The notes under the pieces: generated by a model
What the model was told of the DNA's origin: nothing
Database searches by the model: none
The model's input: only the letters and a program-made list of their open reading frames with translations
Position numbers and translations under genes: made by a program
Shown: one piece after another, positions 16,343-25,997 of the stretch
How the letters are laid out: the number at the start of each line of letters is the position of its first letter
Position numbering within the stretch: the stretch's first letter is position 1
Source of the DNA: Marinibacterium sp050389775
Lineage (GTDB): Bacteria > Pseudomonadota > Alphaproteobacteria > Rhodobacterales > Rhodobacteraceae
Assembly (NCBI RefSeq): GCF_050389775.1
Contig: NZ_CP177152.1
Location: forward strand, 1-64,000
Direction: 5' to 3'
DNA: 64,000 nt

Positions 16343-17628
16343 CAGAACAGGCTTGGCAGGATCAAGACAATCTGCGGGAAGAACAGCACCAGCAGGATGG
16401 TTGCAAGGATCGGGATCAGGAACGGCAGGACTGATAGAACCACCTTCTCAAACCGCATTCCTGTGATCGGAACCAGAATATAGAGAACCGTTCCGAATGG
16501 CGGTGTTATCACCCCGACCGATAGTGTGATGACCATGAACACGCCAAAAAACAGCGGGTCCACTCCCGATGCGGCGACGGCCGGGACCAAAATGGGTGTT
16601 AGGATTAACACGCTCTCGATCACCGACATGAAGCAGCCGACCAGGACGAAGAACACCATCAGGATCAGTAGAAGGATCGTCGTGTGCAGATCCATGGCGA
16701 CCAGACCGGCAGCCAAAGCTTGCGGCACCTGCAGGCGCACCAGCAGCCAACCATAGAACCCTGAGATCGCGATGATCAGCAGAATGACGGCACTGAACTC
16801 CATGCTTTGCACAAAGACCTGGAACAGCTCTTTGATCTTTACATCGCGGTAGACAAACACACCGAGCGCGATCGCGTAGGCACAGGCCACAGCTCCGGCT
16901 TCGGTCGGTGAGAATATGCCACTCCATATGCCCCCCACAATGATTAACGGTGTCAGCATCGGAAGCACGGCCCGGTGGCCGGTTTCAAAAACCTCACGCG
17001 CTGTCGGCAGCGAGCGCGTCGGCATGTCGATCTTGTAAGACATGATGAACGTCGTCGCCATCAACAGCACAGCCATCAGCACACCAGGTACAAAGCCCGC
17101 AAGAAACAGATCTCCGACACTCACGTCTGCCTGCCAGCCATATACAAGCATGGCGACACTTGGCGGAATGATCGGACCGATCACGCTGGAAGCAGCTGTG
17201 ATGCCAGTGCTGTACTTCAGGTCGTACCCTTTTTCCCGCATGGCGCGGATTTCCAGAGCGCCCAGGCCCGCAGCGTCGGCGGACGCTGTGCCAGACATGC
17301 CAGCGAAAATCATTGAGGCTACCACGTTCACGTGTCCCAGCCCCCCACGCACAAACCCGACCATGACATTGGCAAAATCGAAAATCCGCGTCGTGGCACT
17401 TCCTCGGTTGAGCAGGTTTGCTGCAAGGATGAAGAGCGGGATTGCCAGCAGCGGGAAACTGTTTAGCGTCTGCGTGATCTTCAGAGACATCAGCTCCACC
17501 GGCAAGCCACCGGATGCGGATGTCATCGCGAGAGCGAGAAGACAGGTTGCCCCTAGTGCAACAAAGACCGGCAGACCCAATGCCATAAAAAAGATCAGGC
17601 CACCAACAAACGGTAAGAAGATTTCCAT
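16342..17628 (-). CDS. dctM: TRAP transporter large permease (DctM)
   Basis: A 428-residue polytopic protein with about 12 hydrophobic segments and DctM-family motifs (AANLLNRGSATTRIFDFAN, SGTASADAAGLG, IPPSVAMLVYG, SPTEAGAVACAYA). It is the translocation subunit for a sodium-driven, binding-protein-dependent carboxylate importer. It follows dctQ after 5 bases. Confidence 0.95.
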   Translation of the reverse strand: MEIFLPFVGGLIFFMALGLPVFVALGATCLLALAMTSASGGLPVELMSLKITQTLNSFPLLAIPLFILAANLLNRGSATTRIFDFANVMVGFVRGGLGHVNVVASMIFAGMSGTASADAAGLGALEIRAMREKGYDLKYSTGITAASSVIGPIIPPSVAMLVYGWQADVSVGDLFLAGFVPGVLMAVLLMATTFIMSYKIDMPTRSLPTAREVFETGHRAVLPMLTPLIIVGGIWSGIFSPTEAGAVACAYAIALGVFVYRDVKIKELFQVFVQSMEFSAVILLIIAISGFYGWLLVRLQVPQALAAGLVAMDLHTTILLLILMVFFVLVGCFMSVIESVLILTPILVPAVAASGVDPLFFGVFMVITLSVGVITPPFGTVLYILVPITGMRFEKVVLSVLPFLIPILATILLVLFFPQIVLILPSLF

Positions 17629-17633
17629 TATCT

Positions 17634-18200
17634 CTACCCTTCCTGTTTTGGCGTGTCGAAAAACTCACCGACAAGTCGGAGAAGAGATGCAAAGACCATA
17701 CCTGCGAAAGCGAGCAACAGTCCCCCATAGTAAATCGAAAAACTCATTGAGAGAGCCGTTGTGCGGTTGTTGGCGCTTCGCTGCATCATCTCGGCAGCTC
17801 CCCAAGCGGCAAGCATCAGGAATACAATCGACAGGATTTGCAGAAAGAGCGCGTAGCGCGAATGCCAGACGCCTTTGATGGCCACAGGCACCAGCTCCAC
17901 GGCGATGTGGGCCCCGCGAGACCACGCGCCGATCGAGGCGAAGGCAACGGCGTAGATCGTGATCAGCGTGGCGATTTCTTCGAGCCACGGAACGGGAAAG
18001 CGAATGAAATCTCGCGACAGGATCGACAGGACTAGCAATCCAACAAGCCCCATCAGCATGATGCCCGAGAACAGGTCTGTAACCTGCACCAATGTCTTTT
18101 CAACGCGTCCCACGTTGCGTGTCGGGATCGCCGCAGCGTCCATATTTTCTTCTTCAAGCTGCATGTGGTTTCCCCCTGCGCTTATAAAAGAGCCCGCCAT
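17634..18200 (-). CDS. dctQ: TRAP transporter small permease (DctQ)
   Basis: A 188-residue protein with four predicted membrane segments (from about residue 42) and the DctQ signature around RGAHIAVELVP. It partners DctM. The N-terminal 20 residues from the listed ATG at 18200 are polar, and an internal ATG (MQLEEEN) may be the true start. It is located 27 bases after dctP. Confidence 0.9.
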   Translation of the reverse strand: MAGSFISAGGNHMQLEEENMDAAAIPTRNVGRVEKTLVQVTDLFSGIMLMGLVGLLVLSILSRDFIRFPVPWLEEIATLITIYAVAFASIGAWSRGAHIAVELVPVAIKGVWHSRYALFLQILSIVFLMLAAWGAAEMMQRSANNRTTALSMSFSIYYGGLLLAFAGMVFASLLRLVGEFFDTPKQEG

Positions 18201-18227
18201 GAAGACGGGCGTTCAGTTTCAGGGAGG

Positions 18228-19229
18228 TTACGAATTTGCAGCGATCGCGTTTTGCACGTCTTCGATCACACCGTCAGCCAATGATGACATTGCATTGTCG
18301 ATAGCGGGCTGTGCCTTGGCCTTGAATGCCGCCACATCGGGCTCAACCACGGTCATGCCTTTTTTCTTGAGCTCTTCGAGATAGAACACATCCTTCTGCG
18401 CTTCGACGGCAGTGCCTTCAGTACGCGCAATTTCGACGGCTGCACGGACAACGGCCTGGTCTTCATCGGATAGGCCAGAGAACCAGGAGTTGGATGCAAC
18501 CCAATGCCATGGGAAATGCACGTGGCCGGTCATGATGAGATGCGATTGCACCTCATAGAGCTTACGCGAGAATGGCGAGACGAGAGAGTTCTCATGGCCA
18601 TCGACCTGGCCGGTCTGCATTGCAAGGTAGATCTCCGTAGCGGGCACAACGACAGTTTGTGCGCCCAGACCGCTCCAAACATCGACCCAGACAGGAATGC
18701 TCGGCAGACGCAGCCGGAACCCATCAAGGTCGTCTGGTGTCGTAATGGCCTTATTCGAGGTCATATGGCGCGGTGCGCGCATCTGAGCGCCCATCTCTAC
18801 GATACCACCCTGATCCATGCCGCGCTGCTGTAGAGCCTTGCCAGAGTCACTGGCCATGAAGGCTTCGACAGCCGCGCCGTTCGGGAACAGGAACGGGATC
18901 GAGATCGGATCGTAGTCAGGTGCATACTGAGCGCGCCAGTTGCCACCTGTCAGGGAGATCTGGGTCTCACCGATGTTCAGCAGTTCCAGGACGGCATTTT
19001 CACCCCCGAGCTGGCCGCTCAAGAACGGAACAACCTCAAAGCGGCCCGGAGCCAATTCCTCAAGCGCGGCCTTGAAGCGCGTGATACCGGCTTCTTCCGA
19101 GCCGCCCGGTTTCATGGTCGTATTGACCTGAATGTTGATCTTATTTTGCGCGAGAGCAGGTGTTGCCAATGCAGCTGTAGCCGTTGCCGCGGCAAGAGTT
19201 TTGAGCGCAGAGCGTCGTGTGAATTTCAT
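18228..19229 (-). CDS. dctP: TRAP transporter solute-binding protein (DctP family)
   Basis: About 333 residues from the ATG at 19229. A twin-arginine signal (MKFTRRSALKTLAAATATA, cleavage after PALA) leads to a DctP-type periplasmic binding domain (GNWRAQYAPDYDPISIPFLFP, LRLPSIPVWVDVWSGLGA, TGQVDGHEN). The conserved Arg that clamps the ligand carboxylate is in FRLRLPS. It captures an organic acid for DctQM. The 84 bases of frame upstream of this ATG lack a signal-like character. Confidence 0.93.
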   Translation of the reverse strand: MKFTRRSALKTLAAATATAALATPALAQNKINIQVNTTMKPGGSEEAGITRFKAALEELAPGRFEVVPFLSGQLGGENAVLELLNIGETQISLTGGNWRAQYAPDYDPISIPFLFPNGAAVEAFMASDSGKALQQRGMDQGGIVEMGAQMRAPRHMTSNKAITTPDDLDGFRLRLPSIPVWVDVWSGLGAQTVVVPATEIYLAMQTGQVDGHENSLVSPFSRKLYEVQSHLIMTGHVHFPWHWVASNSWFSGLSDEDQAVVRAAVEIARTEGTAVEAQKDVFYLEELKKKGMTVVEPDVAAFKAKAQPAIDNAMSSLADGVIEDVQNAIAANS

Positions 19230-19326
19230 GGTTTCCTCCCGAGAATTCGATGGTCTCAGGAGGATCAGGCGAAAGCTGTTATCTGCCCAGAATTGGTTCG
19301 ATAACGGAGTCATCGCGTTTCGCGAT

Positions 19327-19343
19327 GTATAGTATTTCTATAC
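19327..19343. promoter_or_regulatory. Palindrome GTATAG-TATTT-CTATAC upstream of dctP
   Basis: Perfect 6-base arms, 98 bases before the dctP start, in the 218-base gap that separates dctP from the upstream oxidoreductase. Position and symmetry fit the binding site of the local LysR regulator, with a separate promoter for the transporter genes. Confidence 0.5.
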
Positions 19344-19447
19344 TTATCAGTTGGTTGGTATCTATGTTGCGGTCTCGCAAAAAATGAAAACGGGCGGCGT
19401 TTTAATGCGCTGCCCGAATTCCTGTGAATCTCTTTACGAAGCTTCGT

Positions 19448-20800
19448 CTAGGCTGCTCGGTTTTTTGAGATACTGACCTCCACTTCCCGCCGCAAACGGT
19501 AAGCGTCCGTGTTCGTGTCGGCCTGCACGTCACTCCATTTGACCGGCTGGCCTTCAGGAACATCTCTGATCAAAGTGACATTGTGGGCAAGTCCGAGTGG
19601 GACGTAGCCCTCAGCAACAGAAATCGATGCTGGGCGAAGACCACCGGCCACGGTGTATCCACCCTCGCCATCAAGGATTTCACCCTTCTTCAGCTCTCGC
19701 TTTGAAACGGCCGCAACATCGGCGCGGAATTCATGCGCCGCCCCTGTGGGCTCCTTGCGAATGCCAACAGATGCGACCGAGATCCCGAGCTCCAGCCCGA
19801 TCAAGTGCCAGCGCTTGTAGTTGCACATGTAGCGTCCGCTGTCGTCGGTTACGACTTTGTACTCTTCAAAGCAGTTGCGCAGATACTCGGTGTCCCCTTC
19901 AAAACAGACCCAAACCCCCTTCCGGATGTCATGCGGGATCTGCTGTCCTTCTGGTGTCAGACAAGAAATGACATCGACCATACCCTTGTGATCCAGCACC
20001 CCGCCCTCTGACCGCGGCCGCGCCAGATTTGGAACGTCGTCGATCCCACCCGAAGGGAAGACCAGGCCGTTTTCAGGGGCATCCAACCCGCACACATTGG
20101 CGATGGCCGCACTTTCAATGGCGGGTTTCGAGCCGTCCAAAAACGCATTGAACATCTTGGGATTCAGCCGACCGCGTTCCGCTTGCTCTTTTGTCAGGCC
20201 CCAATGATCCCACACGGTATCAGGCGTCGATTGCCGATAGTGCGGCATCCACTTGTGGCCACGACCAGCCGCAACGACGCTGAAACCGCAGCCCCGCGCC
20301 CAATCAACCAGGTCACTGGCAAGCGCCGGCTGATCTCCATATGCCATGCTGTAGATCACACCGGCTTCGCGAGCCTTATTGGCCAAGCCAGGCCCAACAA
20401 ATGCGTCTGCTTCAACTGTTACATTGATGATGTGCTTGCCGTTCTCGAACGCCTTGAGGCAGTGCGTGACGGCTGCGATCGGGTTCCCTGTGCATTCAAT
20501 GATGATTTCAATTTCCGGATGCGCTATCAGCGCTTCCCAATCATCGCCGACGAAGGTTGCGCCTGATGTTGCCGCATCATCCAGGCTGGATGCTGAGTAA
20601 GCCGCAGCATCCCAGCCAACGAGCTTCATATTGGATTTGGCAGCATCAGGACGCAGATCAACGACACCAACGATATGAATCCCCTTCAATCGAAGTGCCT
20701 GTGCAAGAAACATCGTGCCAAACTTACCCGCACCGATCATTCCAACACGAACCGGCTGGCCACTCGCTGCGCGCTCCTGAAGTTTCGTAAAGAGGTTCAT
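19448..20800 (-). CDS. NAD(P)-dependent oxidoreductase with SAF-like C-terminal domain
   Basis: The 450-residue protein has an N-terminal Rossmann domain (RVGMIGAGKFGTMFLAQAL) of the homoserine-dehydrogenase/Gfo-Idh-MocA type. A middle domain has IIIECTGNPIAAVTH and GDQPALASDLVDWARG, and a C-terminal SAF-like region starts near KRELKKGEILDGEGGYTVAGGL. Proteins of this layout occur in sugar-acid and branched-polyol catabolism in proteobacteria, but I cannot name the substrate. It overlaps the dehydratase gene by four bases, so the two probably act in the same pathway. Confidence 0.85.
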   Translation of the reverse strand: MNLFTKLQERAASGQPVRVGMIGAGKFGTMFLAQALRLKGIHIVGVVDLRPDAAKSNMKLVGWDAAAYSASSLDDAATSGATFVGDDWEALIAHPEIEIIIECTGNPIAAVTHCLKAFENGKHIINVTVEADAFVGPGLANKAREAGVIYSMAYGDQPALASDLVDWARGCGFSVVAAGRGHKWMPHYRQSTPDTVWDHWGLTKEQAERGRLNPKMFNAFLDGSKPAIESAAIANVCGLDAPENGLVFPSGGIDDVPNLARPRSEGGVLDHKGMVDVISCLTPEGQQIPHDIRKGVWVCFEGDTEYLRNCFEEYKVVTDDSGRYMCNYKRWHLIGLELGISVASVGIRKEPTGAAHEFRADVAAVSKRELKKGEILDGEGGYTVAGGLRPASISVAEGYVPLGLAHNVTLIRDVPEGQPVKWSDVQADTNTDAYRLRREVEVSISKNRAA

Positions 20801-22509
20801 TCGGCGTTCTCCTTGGACCAGCCTTCTTGCGTGAGGAAATCGAAATCGCAGCCTTCGTCGGCCTGCAGAACCGTCCGGCTGTAAAGCCCGCGATAACCGC
20901 GATTTTGCAGCTCCGGGCGCTTGTGCTGTTCGAGACGGCGGGCGATCTCGGCGTCATCGACCAGCAGATCGATGCGCTTGTCAGCGACCGAGAGACGTAC
21001 ACGGTCTCCATTCTCGACAGCCGCCAGTGGCCCTCCAACCGCGGACTCGGGTGACATATGAAGAACGATGGTTCCGAAAGCCGTTCCAGACATCCGCGCG
21101 TCTGAAATTCGTACGATATCCTTGATACCTTTCCGTGCCAGTTTCTTTGGGATCGGCAGATACCCGGCTTCCGGCATTCCCGCAGCCACTGGTCCTGCAT
21201 TCTTCAAAACCATGATGTCGTTTGGCTCAATGTCGAGGTCCGGATCGTCAACGCGCCTGGCGAGATCTTCGAGACTGTTGAAGACAACGGCGCGGCCTTC
21301 GACTTCGAAGAGATCTGGTGTCGCGGCAGCGCGTTTGAAAATGGCCCCCTGAGGCGCGATGTTCCCATAAAGGCTTATCAATCCGCCCTCATTTGAAACA
21401 GGATCGTCAAACGAACGGATCACCCGGCGATCAACCCAATCAGGCTCATCGTCCAGACGCTCCGCCAGGGTTTGACCTGTTACATCCACCGTATCGAGGT
21501 GCAGGAGGTGGCGGATCTCGCGCAAGACTGCTCCGACACCGCCAGCGGCATAGAAGTCTTCCATGTACCCCTCACCTACTGGCTTCAGATCAACCAGAAC
21601 CGGCGTTTCATCCGAGATTTCATTGAGGCGTTCGGGTGATATCCGGATGCCGAGACGACCCGCAACGGCTGTAAGGTGAACGATGGCATTGGTGGACCCG
21701 CTGACGGCCATCAGCACGCGGAAAGCGTTCTCTACCGACTTCTCGGTGATGACCTCGCTTGGTTTGCGAGGGTTCTGGATCAGATCAACCGCCAGTTTGC
21801 CGCATTCCTCAGCTGCGACCAGCCTGTCAGCGTGAACAGATGGTATGGCCGCCGTGCCAGGCAAAGACATCCCTAGCGTTTCGGCAATGCACGCCATGGT
21901 GCTCGCTGTTCCCATGACTGCACAAGTGCCGGCAGTTGTCGCCAATCGGCCCTCGATCTCCGATATCTCTTCCCCTTCGACCTCACCAGCGCGGAACTTT
22001 CCCCAAAAACGGCGGCAGTCAGTGCAGGCGCCTAGGCGTTCACCCTTGTGGCGACCGGTCATCATCGGGCCGGTCACAAGTTGAACGGCCGGAATGTCAG
22101 CGGATGCCGCACCCATCAGCTGAGCAGGAACTGTCTTGTCGCAACCACCGATCAAAACTACCGCGTCCATTGGCTGCGCGCGAACCATCTCCTCAGTGTC
22201 CATGGACATGAGGTTCCGGTAGACCATGCTGGTCGGGTTCAGAAAGACCTCGCCAAGTGACACCGTTGGGAACGGTCGCGGCAAAGCGCCTGCAGCCAGC
22301 ACCCCGCGCGAGACAGCTTCGACGAGCTCAGGCATCGCTCTATGACAGTTGTTGAAGCCCGAAGGGGTCATGGCGATCCCGACAATCGGCTTATCGAGCA
22401 TTTCCCGCGACAGACCCATCGAGCGAGCAAAAGACCGACGTAGGTACGCGGCGAAATCCTTGTCGCCGTAGTTTGTCAGCCCGCCCTGAATACCTTTTCC
22501 TTCAGCCAT
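20797..22509 (-). CDS. IlvD/Edd-family sugar-acid dehydratase
   Basis: A 570-residue dehydratase of the dihydroxyacid/6-phosphogluconate dehydratase superfamily, with the Fe-S cysteines in GGCDKTVPAQLMGA, GACTDCRRFW and TTAGTCAVMGTASTMA and the C-terminal PISDARMSGTAFG-like stretch (RISDARMSGTAFG). The subtype resembles pentonate/hexonate dehydratases, which remove water from aldonic acids to give 2-keto-3-deoxy acids. The ATG at 22509 is preceded by a strong Shine-Dalgarno (GGAGGGG). The frame upstream to 22530 overlaps the previous gene. Confidence 0.92.
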   Translation of the reverse strand: MAEGKGIQGGLTNYGDKDFAAYLRRSFARSMGLSREMLDKPIVGIAMTPSGFNNCHRAMPELVEAVSRGVLAAGALPRPFPTVSLGEVFLNPTSMVYRNLMSMDTEEMVRAQPMDAVVLIGGCDKTVPAQLMGAASADIPAVQLVTGPMMTGRHKGERLGACTDCRRFWGKFRAGEVEGEEISEIEGRLATTAGTCAVMGTASTMACIAETLGMSLPGTAAIPSVHADRLVAAEECGKLAVDLIQNPRKPSEVITEKSVENAFRVLMAVSGSTNAIVHLTAVAGRLGIRISPERLNEISDETPVLVDLKPVGEGYMEDFYAAGGVGAVLREIRHLLHLDTVDVTGQTLAERLDDEPDWVDRRVIRSFDDPVSNEGGLISLYGNIAPQGAIFKRAAATPDLFEVEGRAVVFNSLEDLARRVDDPDLDIEPNDIMVLKNAGPVAAGMPEAGYLPIPKKLARKGIKDIVRISDARMSGTAFGTIVLHMSPESAVGGPLAAVENGDRVRLSVADKRIDLLVDDAEIARRLEQHKRPELQNRGYRGLYSRTVLQADEGCDFDFLTQEGWSKENAE

Positions 22510-22511
22510 CG

Positions 22512-23399
22512 TTACCCCTCCTTCCGACAATTGATGCCAAGCAACCGCTCATAAACGAGCACCATCGCGCCCTTGTCTTTGTCCCCATGGCCCTCAAGAA
22601 GCGCCTGCTGATAGGTGGTTGTGGCAGCGGCCAACACAGGTGCCGGGATCTGATACCGAGCTGAGATTTCAGCACCACTTATCAGATCCTTGTAGGCCGC
22701 TTGCAGCGGGTAGCCGGTGTCAAACTTGCCTTCGAGGATCTGGGGAATGAAATATTCCGACGCATAGCTGCGGCCGGTCCCTGAGTTCACCACCTCGGCG
22801 GTGTTTTCCGGATCAAGGCCCAGCTTCTTTGCCATCGGCAGGATTTCGGCCAAGGCTGCCACGTTGATGTCAAAAAGAAGCTGATTGATCAGCTTTGTGA
22901 GCTGGCCTGAGCCGACAGCGCCAGTGTGCAGGATGCGGTTCGACATTGTTGCCAGGGCCGGTTTCAGCGCTTCGACAATCTCACCGTCGCCTCCGATCAT
23001 CATTGTCAGAGTGCCCTCCTCGGCTCGCTTCCACATGCCAGATACGGGCGCATCCAGAAAACGCAGGCCAAGGGCTGAAAGACGCTCGCCAATGCTGAGC
23101 GTCAGCCCGTATTCTATGGTCGAGGTATCGATAACAACCGTGTCGGCTGAAAGATGCTGTGCAATCCCATGTTCAGGGTCGAACAGTGACTTTTCCACGA
23201 TCCCACCACTTGGCAAGCAGGTAATCAGCACGCCCACGTCTGAGAAATCTGCAGCACTACCGGCCTTCTTAGCGCCGGCTTCGGTGGCGGCATTCATAGC
23301 GTCTTCGCTGAGATCAAAGACCATTACGTTGTTTGAGCAGGCAAGGTTCACCGCCATTGGTGCACCCATCTGACCCAAACCGACAAAACCAAATCGCAT
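22512..23399 (-). CDS. 3-hydroxyisobutyrate dehydrogenase-family NAD(P)-dependent enzyme
   Basis: The 295-residue protein has an N-terminal Rossmann fold (FGFVGLGQMGAPMA), the substrate motif DAPVSG, and the catalytic Lys region GSGQLTKLINQ. This is the beta-hydroxyacid dehydrogenase family (3-hydroxyisobutyrate, tartronate semialdehyde and related). It is first in the catabolic operon, followed by the dehydratase after 2 bases. The ATG at 23399 was chosen because an AAGGAGGT sequence sits just before it. The listed upstream ATG would place that site inside the gene. Confidence 0.92.
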   Translation of the reverse strand: MRFGFVGLGQMGAPMAVNLACSNNVMVFDLSEDAMNAATEAGAKKAGSAADFSDVGVLITCLPSGGIVEKSLFDPEHGIAQHLSADTVVIDTSTIEYGLTLSIGERLSALGLRFLDAPVSGMWKRAEEGTLTMMIGGDGEIVEALKPALATMSNRILHTGAVGSGQLTKLINQLLFDINVAALAEILPMAKKLGLDPENTAEVVNSGTGRSYASEYFIPQILEGKFDTGYPLQAAYKDLISGAEISARYQIPAPVLAAATTTYQQALLEGHGDKDKGAMVLVYERLLGINCRKEG

Positions 23400-23414
23400 G
23401 ACGACCTCCTTCAT

Positions 23415-23940
23415 TGTAAGCCTGAAGCAGGACTAGCATTGCCATTCCGGTAGTGTGGCATTCCAAATCGAGAAGGACCCGGTCGAAGATAACGGTGTTG
23501 AGGAAGTTTGCAAAAAGTTGAACTATACTCCGAGCTTCGTACACCGAAGCAAGCTACAAATTTTAGTACCAATCCACCACGAGAAGACGGTAAAGGATTC
23601 TTGACACAATAGAACCATCCGCGTGAATTTAAACCGAAGTGTTTTTTGTGGCGTTAAGGGTGAACTGACGATTGATGTGTTGATGTGCCTGATTGGCTCT
23701 TGCACGTCGACGAACATTTGGCTTTGCTGCGGGTGCGTAACGTTACCGTCGGCGATCAGGAGGTAGCCTGCTACAGTCAGGGGCAATCGTCGCTTACAGT
23801 GGCGCAGAAACGGCCCGACCGAAGTTCGACGGTGATATGTTCCCGACGCTTTTGAGCGTCCGCGAAGACAGGGGGAACTACACGGTGCGTATAGCATGAG
23901 TAACAGCGGGATGGGATTTTGTGCGGCTCGTCAGTTAGGT
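23415..23940. other. Gap: promoter region of the catabolic operon plus unassigned DNA
   Basis: The first 60 bases hold two direct repeats, GCCATTCC (23451-23458 region) and GGCATTCC about 16 bases further, a possible regulator site for the divergently empty side of the operon. The rest, up to the IS256 remnant, has no coding frame that I can support and reads like rearranged DNA. Confidence 0.4.
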
Positions 23941-24571
23941 CGCCTGTACCTGGACTTAGGAACGGCCGCCGTTGACAGCTGGCGTGCGCTGCTGCTCGAT
24001 CTCAAACACCGGGGCCTGAAGCAAGACCCCAAGCTGGCCATCGGCGACGGCGCCCTTGGCTTTCTGGGCCGCCCCGCGCGAGGTCTTCGCCACGACGCGG
24101 GAACAGCGCTGCTGGGTCCACAAGACCATGAACGCCCTGAACGCGCTGCCGAAATCGTTGCAGGCGAAGGCAAAGGGGCACCTGCATGACATCTGGCTGG
24201 CCGAAACCAAGGCCCAGGCCAGTGCCGCCTTCGATTATTTCGTGGAAACCTATGGGGTCAAATACGACAAGGCAGTCGCCAAGCTGGCGAAAGACCACGA
24301 CGCGCTGCTCACCTTCTATGACTTCCCGGGCGAGCACTGGAAGCACATCCGCACCTCGAACCCGATCAAGAGCACCTTCGCCACCGTTCGCCACCGCGCG
24401 AAGCGCACAAAGGGCTGTCTCAGCCGCAGGACCGGGCTGGCCATGGCTTTCAGGCTGATGATGTCAGTGCAGAAGAAATGGCGCAAACTCGATGGCCAGA
24501 ACCGCCTGCCCGAGATCATACAGGGGATTGAATTCCGAGACGGCCTGCGCCAACGTCAAGCCGCCGTCTGA
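23941..24571 (+). pseudogene. IS256-family transposase, truncated and frameshifted
   Basis: The first part (SWRALLLDLKHRGLKQDPKL, then IGDGALGF) reads in one frame. At about 24060 the homology jumps to another frame (REVFATTREQRCWVHKTMNALNALPKS, then RTSNPIKSTFATVRHRAKRTKGC) that continues to the stop at 24571. Both pieces are standard consecutive IS256-transposase sequence, so a frameshift is present and the N-terminal half is missing. The protein cannot be functional. Confidence 0.88.
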
Positions 24572-24914
24572 TCAGGCGTCACCAACTTTTACGCATATCT
24601 CCTTGGCAAATGAAGGGAACTACCCCCGATGGAAACTGGGGGACTATCTGTTGCCGTCCTACGCAAACAGCCTGATGGGAAGTGGCTGTTGGTTTTCGAC
24701 AACCCGTTTGGTGGTCAACATCTAGCGAACTGATTGGCCTGAGCATCGTGTGGCGGTACAAAACGCAATGTTCGCCATACTTTGAACGCCTTTGATAACG
24801 AACGCGTGAAAACAAATAGCGATTTCTTGAGAGTGATCATGGAACTTAGCTGTTAACAAATATCTGACTACTAACAATGTTTCAGCCTTCGTTAGCAGAG
24901 GAGATAGGAAAGCA
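24572..24914. other. Gap after the IS256 remnant
   Basis: About 340 bases without a coding frame that looks real. It includes the right-hand tail of the IS256 remnant and presumably the promoter of the following two-gene unit. Confidence 0.4.
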
Positions 24915-25346
24915 ATGGCTCCCCAAGACTTCATATATCCCGATGCCGAGATTCCGGAAAACGTAGGGAAATACCCGGCTTCGTCTCAGGCCGGTGGTGG
25001 CTACGTTTGGGACGAGGTCCTGGAGTACCGGGTCAGGTGCTTTCCCCGGAATGGCGCGGCGGACATCGCGGACGGCTGCGACTACTACTATGCCTTTGTG
25101 ACATTTCTTGAGGCAAAAGCCTTTGCTGAGGCAACAACTGGCCCAAACAACCCTTTGGCACTTGTACTGCAACAAGAACACATTGAAGAGCTCCGCGAAG
25201 GGGACTACAGGCACATCAGAGAGAAACGCATTACAGAGTGGCCCGTCGCTTTTCTGCGCAGACCAAAGCGCACCCCGAACACTATACCCGACTTTCTTAC
25301 GGTAGATGCGCCAGTCAACCGGTTGGCAATCTTAAGAGGTGAATGA
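24915..25346 (+). CDS. Conserved hypothetical protein (GCN5-acetyltransferase-annotated type)
   Basis: The 143-residue soluble protein (FIYPDAEIPENVGKYPAS, then GGGYVWDEVLEYRV and PFLRRPKR-like LRRPKRTPNT) belongs to a small alphaproteobacterial family that I remember being labelled GCN5 acetyltransferase, although no acetyl-CoA motif is visible. It overlaps the next gene's open frame by a few bases and is probably co-transcribed with it. Confidence 0.65.
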   Translation: MAPQDFIYPDAEIPENVGKYPASSQAGGGYVWDEVLEYRVRCFPRNGAADIADGCDYYYAFVTFLEAKAFAEATTGPNNPLALVLQQEHIEELREGDYRHIREKRITEWPVAFLRRPKRTPNTIPDFLTVDAPVNRLAILRGE

Positions 25347-25389
25347 TGGCTTCCAGCCCTTACAATCTAGCGGCCTGTCGGGGTGCAAG

Positions 25390-25917
25390 ATGACCTCTTC
25401 AGAGCGTGTATTCGAATACATCTGTGTCTGCTGCGGCATTCCGTGCAAAGGAACTCCAGCCTTCGGATACGACATGCCGATTGAAGTCATGGACATCCCA
25501 GAAGACGAACGCCCCGAACGAGTCTGGTTAGACGCAGACATCTGCGCGATCGATGATCGCCAATTCTTCGTGAAAGGGTTACTCGACATTCCGGTTCAAG
25601 GCGTCAAAGAGCCGTTGAGCTGGGGCCTGTGGGTCACCCAAACGGAGGAAGAACTGAATGCATATGAGGATACCCGTGGATCCGATCGAACCGGTGTTGT
25701 GACCCGAGGCCAGATAACGGTGACAATGCCCGGATATCACTGTTTGGACCAGAGCGGGAAGAACCATCGCCTGAGTTGCGAGCTGATCGGCCAGCCTTGT
25801 GGCCTCCGCCCGATCATTAACCTGGACCCTTCAAAACACATTCTCTATCGCGACCACAAGTTTGGTATCAGCTGGGATAGGGCTACTGAACTTGTCGCAA
25901 GAGTGCCGCATCATTAA
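25390..25917 (+). CDS. DUF2199-family protein
   Basis: About 175 residues with an N-terminal CxxC pair (FEYICVCCGIPCKGTPAFG), then PEDERPERVWLDADICAID and FFVKGLLDIPV, LSWGLWV. This is the order of conserved blocks in DUF2199. The function is unknown and a zinc-ribbon-like start is likely. The ATG at 25390 was preferred to 25339 because the preceding 17 residues overlap the upstream gene and are not conserved-looking. Confidence 0.75.
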   Translation: MTSSERVFEYICVCCGIPCKGTPAFGYDMPIEVMDIPEDERPERVWLDADICAIDDRQFFVKGLLDIPVQGVKEPLSWGLWVTQTEEELNAYEDTRGSDRTGVVTRGQITVTMPGYHCLDQSGKNHRLSCELIGQPCGLRPIINLDPSKHILYRDHKFGISWDRATELVARVPHH

Positions 25918-25997
25918 CCATGACCTATTGGGATGAACTGCCTTCCCGCGAAACCGCAGCTATTGTTGCAGGCATAGGTGGAGAGAGGAGCATTCTC

